Source of the DNA: an uncultured Anaerolineae bacterium
GTDB taxonomy: Bacteria > Chloroflexota > Anaerolineae > Promineifilales > Promineifilaceae
DNA length: 64,000 nucleotides
Assembly (NCBI GenBank): GCA_905479495.1
Contig: CAJQMR010000008.1
Span: forward strand, 1 to 64,000
Direction of reading: 5' to 3'
Made by a program: the position numbers and the translations under genes. The notes beneath the pieces were generated by a model. The model was not told the origin of the DNA and did not search any database. It was given only the letters and a program-made list of their open reading frames with translations. Within the stretch, counting starts at the first letter, position 1; every line of letters starts with the position of its first letter. This document shows positions 1 to 8,129 of the stretch, piece by piece.

Positions 1-213
1 ATGAGTAAAGACGACTTAATTGAAAACTATGCGGGCGTGGCGGAAGTCAGCAAACGGCTCAATATTCATCCCGAATCAGTCCGCCGCCTGATCCGCCAGG
101 GTAAACTGCCGGCAATCAAGTTTGGCAACAAGTGGCTGGTAGAAAAGGCAACACTTGACCAATATGCCAGCCGATATGATCCCCGGCCTGGCAATAAAGC
201 AACATTGTTTTAA
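1..213 (+). CDS. small helix-turn-helix (excisionase/MerR-like) DNA-binding protein
   Basis: This 70-residue protein is almost entirely one winged-helix domain of the excisionase/HTH_17 type. AEVSKRLNIHPESVRRL (about residues 14-30) forms the helix-turn-helix, and the following KLPAIKFGNKWLV is the typical wing. Such proteins bind DNA as regulators or recombination accessory factors. The window opens exactly on an ATG, so an upstream start or ribosome site cannot be excluded. It lies 87 bp upstream of ftsZ on the same strand, separated by a hairpin. No integrase is adjacent, so a regulatory role is as likely as a phage-related one. Confidence 0.7.
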   Translation: MSKDDLIENYAGVAEVSKRLNIHPESVRRLIRQGKLPAIKFGNKWLVEKATLDQYASRYDPRPGNKATLF

Positions 214-224
214 CCATTGAGGGG

Positions 225-262
225 ATGGGGTGAACCCGGGAAGAGGTCACTGTTCACCCCAT
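225..262 (+). promoter_or_regulatory. 11-bp perfect hairpin in the ftsZ leader
   Basis: The arms ATGGGGTGAAC (225-235) and GTTCACCCCAT (252-262) are perfect complements around a 16-nt loop. There is no T-run after it, so it looks less like an intrinsic terminator than like an operator or a leader structure in front of ftsZ. Confidence 0.5.
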
Positions 263-300
263 TACCCTCATGTTTGATCAGTATTTAAGAGGGTATTCAC

Positions 301-1446
301 ATGCAAAGAGCGCCTGAGTTTGAAAATGTAGCCTGCATTCGCGTGGTTGGTGTTGGTGGCGGTGGTTGTAACGCCGTGAATCGAATGATTCAAGAAGGCA
401 TCAGCGGCGTCGATTTTGTTGCTGTTAACACAGACAATCAGGCGCTGCTGCTTTCTGATGCGCCGGTGCGGGTCCGCATCGGCGAAAAGCTGACGCGTGG
501 TTTGGGCGCTGGTGGCCATCCTGAGCAGGGTGAAAAAGCGGCCGAAGAGTCTACCGAAGATTTGGACGAAGTTTTGGCTGGCTCTGACATGGTGTTTATC
601 ACCGCTGGTATGGGTGGGGGCACTGGAACTGGTGCAGCTCCTGTAATTGCCAAACTGGCCCGTGAGCAAGGTGCCCTGACGATTGGTGTGGTGACACGGC
701 CGTTTCTCTTTGAAGGTAGCAAACGGTCCAACTCCGCCGAATCTGGCATCGAAAAGCTGAAAGAACATGTTGATACCCTGATTGTTATTCCCAATGATCG
801 CCTTTTGGAGCTAACCGACCGGCGCGTTTCCCTGAAGGATTCCTTCAAGATGGCCGATGACGTGCTGCGCCAGGGCATCCAGGGCATTAGCGAACTAATC
901 ACAGTGCCTGGCCTTATCAACCTGGACTTTGCCGATGTGAAGGCAATTATGTCTGAAGGTGGGGCAGCGCTGATGGCTGTAGGCCACGGTGAAGGCGAAG
1001 AACGGGCCCGACTGGCAGCAGAGCAGGCCATTAGCTCCCGCTTGCTGGATGTGACCATCGACGGGGCACAAGGCATTCTGTTTAACGTGACCGGTGGGCC
1101 AAACATGAGCCTGTACGATGTGAACGTAGCCGCCGCCATCATCCGCGAGACAGCACATCCCGATGCCAACATGATTTTTGGTGCGGTTATCGACGAGGCG
1201 ATGGGCGATGAAATGCGGATTACGGTGATTGCTACCGGGTTCGAGCGGACGATTTCTCGGCGACAGGTGCTGCAACAGCAATACGGCCGTACCGTTAGCC
1301 CCCCCACCCATCGGCCCCAAACAGAAGCCAGCACGGCTTCCCGGCAAGTTCCAGCCCGTGAACACGAAGAACGTGAAATGGAACCAGTGCAACCTAAGTT
1401 TGCGCCTAATAATTTAGAAATCCCGGCCTTTTTACGCCGACGCTAG
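301..1446 (+). CDS. ftsZ: cell division protein FtsZ
   Basis: FtsZ is the tubulin-like GTPase that polymerises into the cytokinetic ring. The 381-residue protein has the N-terminal [13 protein letters not shown] nucleotide-binding loop, the tubulin signature [13 protein letters not shown] around residue 100, and the T7-loop region [13 protein letters not shown]. It ends in the conserved C-terminal peptide [10 protein letters not shown] that binds FtsA/ZipA-type partners, after a short Pro/Thr/Glu-rich linker. The length is normal. It is not flanked by ftsA, ftsQ or mur genes, so it sits outside a dcw cluster. The start is set by the conserved N-terminus and a GAGGG element just upstream. Confidence 0.98.
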   Translation: MQRAPEFENVACIRVVGVGGGGCNAVNRMIQEGISGVDFVAVNTDNQALLLSDAPVRVRIGEKLTRGLGAGGHPEQGEKAAEESTEDLDEVLAGSDMVFITAGMGGGTGTGAAPVIAKLAREQGALTIGVVTRPFLFEGSKRSNSAESGIEKLKEHVDTLIVIPNDRLLELTDRRVSLKDSFKMADDVLRQGIQGISELITVPGLINLDFADVKAIMSEGGAALMAVGHGEGEERARLAAEQAISSRLLDVTIDGAQGILFNVTGGPNMSLYDVNVAAAIIRETAHPDANMIFGAVIDEAMGDEMRITVIATGFERTISRRQVLQQQYGRTVSPPTHRPQTEASTASRQVPAREHEEREMEPVQPKFAPNNLEIPAFLRRR

Positions 1447-1467
1447 TTACTTTTTCAACTCAAAGGA

Positions 1468-1648
1468 GTTGGCAATCCAGTTACTGGATTGTGCCGCCAA
1501 CACTGTCAATTACTCTTGGACAATACGGTTTATTGACTAAGAGCAATTAACATTACCGAAGGCGATAAGCCTGAGGTAATCCGCAGTAATTGTTAGAGCA
1601 GGTATCGGACAACACCCAACTGCAATTACTGTGCAGCGCTCCTTTTTT
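1468..1648 (+). other. cascade of four hairpins downstream of ftsZ, candidate structured RNA
   Basis: Four consecutive inverted repeats fill this non-coding stretch. (1) CAATCCAG 1473-1480 pairs with CTGGATTG 1484-1491, inside GTTGGC/GCCAAC. (2) AATTACTCTT 1508-1517 pairs with AAGAGCAATT 1539-1548 with one mismatch, with an inner CAATA/TATTG. (3) ATTACC 1552-1557 pairs with GGTAAT 1575-1580, with an inner AGGC/GCCT. (4) CAGTAATTG 1584-1592 pairs with CAATTACTG 1623-1631. A T-run follows at about 1643-1648. This may be an extended 3' UTR and terminator of ftsZ or a separate small RNA. No known riboswitch class was recognised. Confidence 0.5.
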
Positions 1649-1706
1649 GTTTTCGTTGGTGAAGTCCCTCATTGCATAACCTCACCAACAAACATCCCCT
1701 CTGCAC

Positions 1707-1747
1707 GCGCCCCCTGTTTATGCAGGACAGGGGGCGCACTTCTTTTT
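1707..1747 (+). terminator. intrinsic terminator after ftsZ/hairpin region
   Basis: GCGCCCCCTGT (1707-1717) and ACAGGGGGCGC (1727-1737) form an 11-bp perfect GC-rich stem with a 9-nt loop, followed by a T-rich tract. It ends rightward transcription at the stop codon of the convergent lipoprotein gene. Confidence 0.8.
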
Positions 1748-3425
1748 ATGGTGTCCACACGTCAAATTGAACAAATTCGACGGCCGTTTCTCCCACAACT
1801 TGCGTGTTGCCAGCCACATTACCCGTTAGCAAATCCCAGCTGCCGCCGCTGCGAACGGCCGTTACAAAGGTGCTGTCTGTTAGCCACATCTGCTGGCCAA
1901 CAGCGCCACTTACCAACGCTTCAATGGGTGCCTGCCCTAACTGACCAATGCCCACAAAGCCAGAGCCAGAATAAAGAAAGTGAGTGCCTGCATTATTCCA
2001 GCCGGTAAACTCCAACTGTTCGTTTGTGGTCACGTAGGTGATGAGGTTGTTACCATCCCCATCCGCTACGGCAATGGAGCGTAAGTTGTCGCTATTAACA
2101 ATGAGTTGCAAATAGGCCAGTTGGCCGCCATTATTGGTCCAATCCAGCGGGGAAAAGAGCGTGTTACCCAGTACTGAGCCAATTTCTAAGGCTGGCCCAC
2201 TAACTGGAATCTGGTAAAGTGTTGCTTCGGCATCAGCTGTCCACGGATCATCATCGGCAATGGCCACGTAGGCCTGACTACCGCTGGACAGCCAATGCGC
2301 GGTGGGGACCCAGGCATATTCGCTGGCCGTATTTACGAAGGGGAACTCGATAACTGTTTCTCGGTTGCTGCCGTCCATGTTTACCCGTGTGACGCTTTCT
2401 GGATTGCCAAAAATGACGCGTGTTCCATCGGGTGACAGGGCAAAGGTGTGACCACCGCTGTCCAGAGCAAACTGCTCTGTCAGGCTGCCACTGATAGTAA
2501 CCAGCCAGAGATCTGGCTGCGGCGCAGCACCCGGACCTACCAGATTAACAATACGGGTGTTGAAGGCGATGGTTTGGCTGTTGGGCAGCCATTCGATCTG
2601 GTTAATGAGCGTGCCAAAATCTTCACTTGTGCTATTGGGTAGCTCGCTGGATTCCACAAGCGTCTGGCTGCTGCCTGCTACAGAGACAATCCCGAGCCGG
2701 TTGCTCTCAAACGTACCGGCGACAAAGGCGATTTGTTGGCCATCGGGGGAAACGCGCAAGGCATCTACACCCACAACTGGTGCCAGCAGAACAGGTTCGC
2801 CGGCTGTGGGTGGGGATTGGCTAGTGTCCAACGGTAGTCGCCAGATGCCATCCGTGTCGCTGTAGACGATGTAACCGTTGAGGCCGCTAATAACGGCCGT
2901 ATCCGTTGCCGGTTCTGTGGCCGGGGCAGCTGTGGGGACAGGCGTGGGCGTCGCGGGCACAGCCGCTACCGGCACGCTGTCGATATTTGTGGCCAGCGTG
3001 TACTGCGGCCCGCCAGAAACCCAACATTGCGGCGCAGCAATGTCGCTGGGGCAAGCCACCAGCCACCAGCCAGATGCCGGGTCCTGACCCAAAACTTGAG
3101 CTGTGGAATCTTTTAGGAAAAAGCCTAACCGATCATAAACGACGCCGGGGCCAGAGCGGATATTGAGGTCAACAAGAATGGTGAGGGACGGATTGCCATT
3201 GGCAACGGCCGTACCATTACTACTGCCTCCGCTGCCGGGCAGCGTGGCGGTGGGGGCAATGCCAGCAATAGTCGGTTCACCGGGAACACCAGTACCGTCC
3301 TCTAAAGTTACAATTGGCGGCGGCACAGACAAATCTGGCTCTGTTTCACCGGCAAAAGCATTACAGGCCAACGTGCTTAGAAAAAGCATGGAGATGAAAA
3401 ATAACAGGGGATGTTGGCGCAACAT
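1746..3425 (-). CDS. lipoprotein with bacterial SH3 domain and TolB-like beta-propeller
   Basis: The 559-residue protein begins with a lipoprotein signal peptide ending STLAC, with lipidation at Cys21. A low-complexity linker follows. An SH3_3-type domain lies at about residues 81-142 (NIRSGPGVVYDRLG, then GWWLVACP), a fold that often binds peptidoglycan. After a Pro/Thr/Ala linker, residues about 185-559 show repeated blades with motifs such as LRVSPDGQQIAFV, FALSPDGTRVIFG and FTGWNNAGTHFLYSG, like TolB/WD40 propellers. It is probably a surface-anchored sensing or scaffold protein. The start is supported by an AAGGAGTG ribosome site. No enzymatic motif was seen. Confidence 0.8.
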   Translation of the reverse strand: MLRQHPLLFFISMLFLSTLACNAFAGETEPDLSVPPPIVTLEDGTGVPGEPTIAGIAPTATLPGSGGSSNGTAVANGNPSLTILVDLNIRSGPGVVYDRLGFFLKDSTAQVLGQDPASGWWLVACPSDIAAPQCWVSGGPQYTLATNIDSVPVAAVPATPTPVPTAAPATEPATDTAVISGLNGYIVYSDTDGIWRLPLDTSQSPPTAGEPVLLAPVVGVDALRVSPDGQQIAFVAGTFESNRLGIVSVAGSSQTLVESSELPNSTSEDFGTLINQIEWLPNSQTIAFNTRIVNLVGPGAAPQPDLWLVTISGSLTEQFALDSGGHTFALSPDGTRVIFGNPESVTRVNMDGSNRETVIEFPFVNTASEYAWVPTAHWLSSGSQAYVAIADDDPWTADAEATLYQIPVSGPALEIGSVLGNTLFSPLDWTNNGGQLAYLQLIVNSDNLRSIAVADGDGNNLITYVTTNEQLEFTGWNNAGTHFLYSGSGFVGIGQLGQAPIEALVSGAVGQQMWLTDSTFVTAVRSGGSWDLLTGNVAGNTQVVGETAVEFVQFDVWTP

Positions 3426-3593
3426 GCGGTCACTCCTTAAAATAAAAAATTTGCCTAAAGCTTGATAACTTTTAGGATAAACTTAAACAGTTTACAATAG
3501 ATTACATGACGATGCGATGCATTTCTGCACGGGAATACGGCGCAACTGCTACGTAACTGCCTCGTTAGCGTGTATTTTGCGTAAAGAGAGACT

Positions 3594-4904
3594 ATGAGCT
3601 TACGAAAATTTTTGGAACAAACCACTCAATCAGGCGATCTGATAGAAATTGGGAAGCCGGTGAGTGTGAATTATGAGCTGGCCAATGTGGCCCACGCGCT
3701 AGAAGGGCGGCCTGTTTTATTCAACAATATTATTGATTATCCCGATTGGCGTGTGTGTGCCGGACCTTGTTCTGATCGCAAATATTTCAGTATGGATTTG
3801 GGCGTGCCCATCTCCGAGCTAATTCCCCATTTAGCGCAGGCCACAGAAAATCCACAGACGCCTCCGATAGTGGAAAGCGGAGCCTGCCAGGAAGTGGTTT
3901 TGGAGCAGGTTAATCTGCATGATTTGCCTATTTTGTTCCATTTGCCGCAGGATGGCGGGCATTACATTGCCAGTAACGTGGTGATTACGGAAGACCCGGA
4001 GCTGGGGCGAAACATGTGTTACCATCGGCTGCTGCGGCTGGATGAGCGGCGCTTTGCCGCCCGCATTATTGAACGGCGTGGCACCTGGACAGCCATGCAA
4101 AAGGTCGAAGGCGATCTGCCAGTAGCGATCTGTATAGGGGTGTCGCAGGCAGTGCATTTGGCGGCGTCTATGTCGGCTGCGCCGGATGTGGATGAGCTGG
4201 CGGTGGCTCATGCGTTGGCCCCCACGCCCTTGGTCAAATGCCTTACCAATGATCTGGCCGTGCCCGCCGATGCCGAAATTGTACTGGAAGGCCGCATTAC
4301 CAAACGGCAAACGCAGGAAGGTCCGTTTATGGATCTGACGGAGACGATGGACATTACCCGCGACCAGCCGATCATCGAGATCGATCTGATTACCCACCGG
4401 CGTAACCCCATTTTTCATGCGCTTCTGCCAGGCGGGCTGGAACACAAGATTTTGATGGGGATGCCCAAAGAGCCGACGATTTTTGCCGAGGTGAACAAGG
4501 TGGCGCGCTGCACCGATGTGGTGATTACGCCCGGCGGCAGCTCTTGGCTGCATGCTGTGGTGCAGATTGAGAAACAGGGGCCGGAAGACGGCCGTCTTGC
4601 CATCGAGGCAGCTTTCAAGGGGCATGGTTCGCTTAAGCACGTTTGGGTGGTGGATACAGATGTGGATATTTACGATCCGGCGCAGGTGGAGTGGGCCTTT
4701 GCCACCCGCTTTCAGGCGGACAAAGATATGATGCTATTCCCCAACCAGCCGGGCAGTTCGCTGGACCCTTCGGGTATTCATGTGCCAGGGCAAAAGAGCC
4801 ACACAGCCAAGCTGGGTTTTGACTGCACCATTCCCTGGGGGGCCGACAAAGGGAAATTTACGCGCGGGGAATACGGCCGTGTTAATCTGGATGAGTATCT
4901 TTAG
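3594..4904 (+). CDS. UbiD-family prenylated-FMN decarboxylase
   Basis: This 436-residue protein belongs to the UbiD decarboxylases, which use prenylated FMN and a divalent metal to decarboxylate unsaturated acids. Visible hallmarks are YHRLLRLDERRFAARI (about 143-158), the EGPFMDLTE segment at 242-250 carrying the acidic catalytic pair, and ALLPGGLEHKILMG (about 276-289). UbiD proper is about 490 residues, so this is a shorter member, similar in size to the archaeal anhydromevalonate phosphate decarboxylases. An aconitase X homologue lies 3.2 kb downstream on the same strand, which makes that role attractive. Aromatic-acid decarboxylation remains possible. No UbiX-type prenyltransferase is in the window. 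Confidence 0.88.
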   Translation: MSLRKFLEQTTQSGDLIEIGKPVSVNYELANVAHALEGRPVLFNNIIDYPDWRVCAGPCSDRKYFSMDLGVPISELIPHLAQATENPQTPPIVESGACQEVVLEQVNLHDLPILFHLPQDGGHYIASNVVITEDPELGRNMCYHRLLRLDERRFAARIIERRGTWTAMQKVEGDLPVAICIGVSQAVHLAASMSAAPDVDELAVAHALAPTPLVKCLTNDLAVPADAEIVLEGRITKRQTQEGPFMDLTETMDITRDQPIIEIDLITHRRNPIFHALLPGGLEHKILMGMPKEPTIFAEVNKVARCTDVVITPGGSSWLHAVVQIEKQGPEDGRLAIEAAFKGHGSLKHVWVVDTDVDIYDPAQVEWAFATRFQADKDMMLFPNQPGSSLDPSGIHVPGQKSHTAKLGFDCTIPWGADKGKFTRGEYGRVNLDEYL

Positions 4905-4972
4905 TGGCAAGTCGCTAGCGGTTGGTGATGCATGCTCGCCACAACGACTATCCCCTAATTTTAGGAGTAAAA

Positions 4973-6655
4973 ATGGACATTGCTGTCCTTGCTGAGCAAT
5001 TCCCAATATTTTTACAAGCCGAGGAAGGCGGGCTGGTTCAGCAGGAACTCAGCTTCATGATTCTGCTGTTTATTGCTGCGATGGTGGCCATTGTGGTGCG
5101 CCGCATTCGGCTGCCCTACACAGTTGCCCTCGTTTTGGTAGGTTTGGTACTTTCGTTTTTCCCCAACTTTTTGGGGTTTAGCGTCAGCTCAGATTTGATC
5201 CTGGCCATTTTGGTGCCGCCGCTCGTCTTTGAGGCCACGCTGCACATTCCCTGGCGCAAGCTCAAGAAAGATTTGTTGCCGGTGCTGCTGCTGGCTTTTG
5301 GTGGTACGCTGGTGGGCACCTTTTTGGTTGGCGGGTTGGTGCACTTTTTGGGTATTTCCTGGGCGGCGGCGCTGGCTTTTGGTGCGTTGATTTCCGCTAC
5401 TGATCCGGTGGCAGTGATTGCCTTTTTCCGCAGTTTGGGCGTGAGTAAGCGGCTCACTATTTTGGTGGAAGGCGAAAGCTTATTTAACGATGGTGTAGCC
5501 ATTGTTATTTTTAACCTGGCCCTGGCAGCGGGCACGCTTTCTGGATCGTTTGGGTTGGGGGAGGCGCTGCAATCGTTTTTCATTGTCGCTTTTGGCGGGG
5601 TGGCCGTTGGCATCACGCTGGGCTATGTGGTTTCCTATATCATCTTGAAAAATGTAGATGACCACCTGATTGAGACGGCGACGACGGTGGCGCTGGCCTT
5701 TGGTTCGTTTGTGGTGGCGGAGTCGTTTGGTCAGTTCATCGGCGTGGAGGGATTGCATTTTAGCGGCATTTTGGCTGTGGTGGCTGCTGGTTTGATGGTC
5801 GGTAATATTGGTTTTCAGAACACGTCACCCACGACCAAGCTGACGCTGGACAACTTTTGGGAATTTTTGAGCTTTGTGGTGAATTCGCTGGTCTTTTTGT
5901 TGATTGGTTTGGAAATTGAGCTAACGCAGCTGCGACCGAACATCATTCCAATTGTTGTGGCTGTTTTGGCGATTATTTTGAGCCGAGGGTTGATTATTTA
6001 TACGTTTAGCTGGGTTTACGGCCGTATCCAACCCCGGAACCGAATCCCCTTCAACTTTCAACACGTCATGTATTGGGGAGGCCTGCGCGGCGCGATTAGT
6101 CTGGCCCTGGCCCTTTCCATTGAAGACGCTGTTTTTGGCCCAGAAGTTGCCCTAGAGCTGCGCGTGATGACTTTCGGCGTTGTGCTGTTTACCTTGCTCT
6201 TTCAGGGAATGACCATTGAAAAAATCATCAATCGGCTCAAGCTGGCCGAAGTACCACCGCAGCGCGTAGAGCTTCAGCGTCGGCAAGCCACCCTTTCCGC
6301 CAAGTGGGCGGGCAAACATGAGCTTGATCGCCTGCGGGATGATGGCATTTTGTTCAAAGATATTTGGGACTCGATGGGGCAGGTTTATGATGAGGAAATT
6401 CAGGCAAAGAAGGCTGATCTGCGGGCCCATTTACAGGATTTTCCAGAGCTGGAACTAGATATGTATTTGCAGGCGCGGGAAGATGCTTTAAGTGCTGAAC
6501 GAAGTGCTGTCGGCGAGGCTTCTCGTCGTGGTTTTATTTCGAACGAGGTACACGATGAACTCATTGTTGAGCTCAATAACCGGGCGGCGGCCCTAGAAAT
6601 CATCATGAAAAATCGTACGCGTGGTGTTGAAAAATGGGAGAGAGAAAATGAGTAG
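4973..6655 (+). CDS. CPA1-type Na+(K+)/H+ antiporter
   Basis: This integral membrane protein of about 560 residues has roughly 12 hydrophobic segments. FGALISATDPVAVIAFFRSLG and VEGESLFNDGVAIVIF are the CPA1/NhaP core motifs with the ion-binding Asp residues (DPVA, FNDG). A cytoplasmic tail of about 130 charged residues follows the last helix. It exchanges cations for protons to control pH and salt. I chose the ATG at 4973 over one 51 bp upstream because AGGAG lies at 4963-4967. It overlaps the universal stress protein gene by 8 bp, so the two are probably translationally coupled. Confidence 0.9.
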   Translation: MDIAVLAEQFPIFLQAEEGGLVQQELSFMILLFIAAMVAIVVRRIRLPYTVALVLVGLVLSFFPNFLGFSVSSDLILAILVPPLVFEATLHIPWRKLKKDLLPVLLLAFGGTLVGTFLVGGLVHFLGISWAAALAFGALISATDPVAVIAFFRSLGVSKRLTILVEGESLFNDGVAIVIFNLALAAGTLSGSFGLGEALQSFFIVAFGGVAVGITLGYVVSYIILKNVDDHLIETATTVALAFGSFVVAESFGQFIGVEGLHFSGILAVVAAGLMVGNIGFQNTSPTTKLTLDNFWEFLSFVVNSLVFLLIGLEIELTQLRPNIIPIVVAVLAIILSRGLIIYTFSWVYGRIQPRNRIPFNFQHVMYWGGLRGAISLALALSIEDAVFGPEVALELRVMTFGVVLFTLLFQGMTIEKIINRLKLAEVPPQRVELQRRQATLSAKWAGKHELDRLRDDGILFKDIWDSMGQVYDEEIQAKKADLRAHLQDFPELELDMYLQAREDALSAERSAVGEASRRGFISNEVHDELIVELNNRAAALEIIMKNRTRGVEKWERENE

Positions 6656-7121
6656 CATTGTCTGTGCCACGCGTGGTGGCGAAGGCAGTCGCGCGGCACA
6701 GATGGCAGCCATTAAACGTGCCAAAGAAACTGGTGAGCCGCTGCTTTTTTTGTATATTGTAGATCCCGACAGCCTTGAGGAAAAAATTAGCGATAGCCTA
6801 AAAGAGGCTATTTTGGCGGAGCTGATCTGGATGGGTGAGACGCTGCTGCGTATTGCCCAAAAGCGGGCCAATCTGGCGCATTTGAGTACAGAAATAAAAA
6901 TACGGCGGGGCAACGTGCATGAAGAAATTGTCCGTTTTATGAAAGATGTTGAGGCGGATTTACTGGTGCTCGGCGCACCCAGAGGGACAACGGCCAACAT
7001 ATTTGGTGATGATGCCATTGAACGGTTAGCTGAGGTGATTCGCCAGGAAACGGCCGTTTCCGTTGAGATTATTCGCCCAGATTATGTAAATACGACAAGT
7101 GAGCTTTTAAGCTATGATTGA
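6648..7121 (+). CDS. universal stress protein family (UspA-like)
   Basis: The 157-residue protein has the alpha/beta UspA fold: SSIVCATRGGEGSRAAQMAAIKRAK at the N-terminus, a LLFLYIVDPDS strand, and LLVLGAPRGTTANIFGDDAIERLAEVI near the end. The last segment resembles the ATP-binding GxxG-S motif in degenerate form. Its ATG overlaps the antiporter stop (6653-6655), and its own stop overlaps the MscS start, giving a tightly coupled three-gene operon. In this setting it may act as a nucleotide-responsive regulator of the flanking transporters, which is an inference from context. Confidence 0.82.
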   Translation: MSSIVCATRGGEGSRAAQMAAIKRAKETGEPLLFLYIVDPDSLEEKISDSLKEAILAELIWMGETLLRIAQKRANLAHLSTEIKIRRGNVHEEIVRFMKDVEADLLVLGAPRGTTANIFGDDAIERLAEVIRQETAVSVEIIRPDYVNTTSELLSYD

Positions 7122-8127
7122 GCAAATTAGCCAGGCGCTAGACGATTTATTTTCGACCTTGAGCATTGATCTAACCAACAATTTTCAGCGTAATCTGATC
7201 TTTTCCTTTCTCATCATTATTTTGTTATGGTTGATGCGCTGGATTGCCTTGCGTTTCATCCATAAACGGTATGCTGACAACACGCGCACGCTGTACAACC
7301 TGCGCAAAACAATCGAATATGCTTCCGTGGTGCTGGGTGTGTTGCTGGTGGGGCGGCTCTGGTTAGAAGGGATCGGCACGCTGGTAACGTATTTGGGACT
7401 GTTGTCGGCCGGTATTGCCATTGCTTTGCAAGATTTGATTGTGGCCCTGGCGGCCTGGGTGTTTATTGTTTGGCGACGGCCGTTTGTTGTGGGGGATCGC
7501 ATTGAGATCGACGGGAATTTAGGGGATGTGATTGACATCCGCCTCTTTTCCTTCAGTATGTTGGAAATCGGCCGTCGCATCAATGCTGAGCAAAGCACCG
7601 GGCGCATCGTCCACATCCCCAACGGCAAAGTCTTCTCCGAAGTGCTGACCAACATGCACCAGGGCTTTCCTTTCATCTGGAACGAAATTCCCGTGATGGT
7701 CACGTTTGAAAGTGACTGGGAGAAAGCCAAGGCGATTTTGGTCAACATCATTAACGAACTGGCCCCGGACGTAGCGGATGCTGTGAGCCGCGCGCGGCGC
7801 TCTGGGCAACGTTTTGTTATTAGCTACTCCAACGTTTCCCCCACTGTGTATACCAGCGTCGCTGACAGCGGCGTGATACTCACTCTGCGCTACATGGTTG
7901 ACCCCCGTAAACGGCGCGGCAGCGAGCAAGAAATTTGGGAAGCAATCTTACGGGCCTTCAAACTGCATTGGGATATTGACTTTGCTTATCCCACACAGCG
8001 CGAATATCTTCATTTTGAAGAGGGTAAACAGCCGCCGGATCCGCAGGAAGCGACCACTGTCGTGGTAAGTAAACTTCAGCGAGATACAGGCTATCGGCCC
8101 ACGACGCCGAAAGAGCCAAAAGAGTAA
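7114..8127 (+). CDS. MscS-family mechanosensitive channel
   Basis: This 337-residue membrane protein has N-terminal transmembrane helices, the pore-helix/beta-domain boundary with VVGDRIEIDGNLGDVIDIRLF (about 128-148), and a C-terminal alpha/beta vestibule domain. These are the hallmarks of small-conductance mechanosensitive channels that release solutes on osmotic downshock. The segment HIPNGKVFSEVLTN is the conserved MscS PNG element. It starts inside the end of the usp gene and is followed after 2 bp by the aconitase X gene, so all four genes probably share a transcript. Confidence 0.88.
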   Translation: MIEQISQALDDLFSTLSIDLTNNFQRNLIFSFLIIILLWLMRWIALRFIHKRYADNTRTLYNLRKTIEYASVVLGVLLVGRLWLEGIGTLVTYLGLLSAGIAIALQDLIVALAAWVFIVWRRPFVVGDRIEIDGNLGDVIDIRLFSFSMLEIGRRINAEQSTGRIVHIPNGKVFSEVLTNMHQGFPFIWNEIPVMVTFESDWEKAKAILVNIINELAPDVADAVSRARRSGQRFVISYSNVSPTVYTSVADSGVILTLRYMVDPRKRRGSEQEIWEAILRAFKLHWDIDFAYPTQREYLHFEEGKQPPDPQEATTVVVSKLQRDTGYRPTTPKEPKE

Positions 8128-8129
8128 GT

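Noticed and set aside
438..1334. Long minus-strand frame inside ftsZ
   Set aside because: It is a shadow of ftsZ with low-complexity Ser/Arg composition and no recognisable domain.
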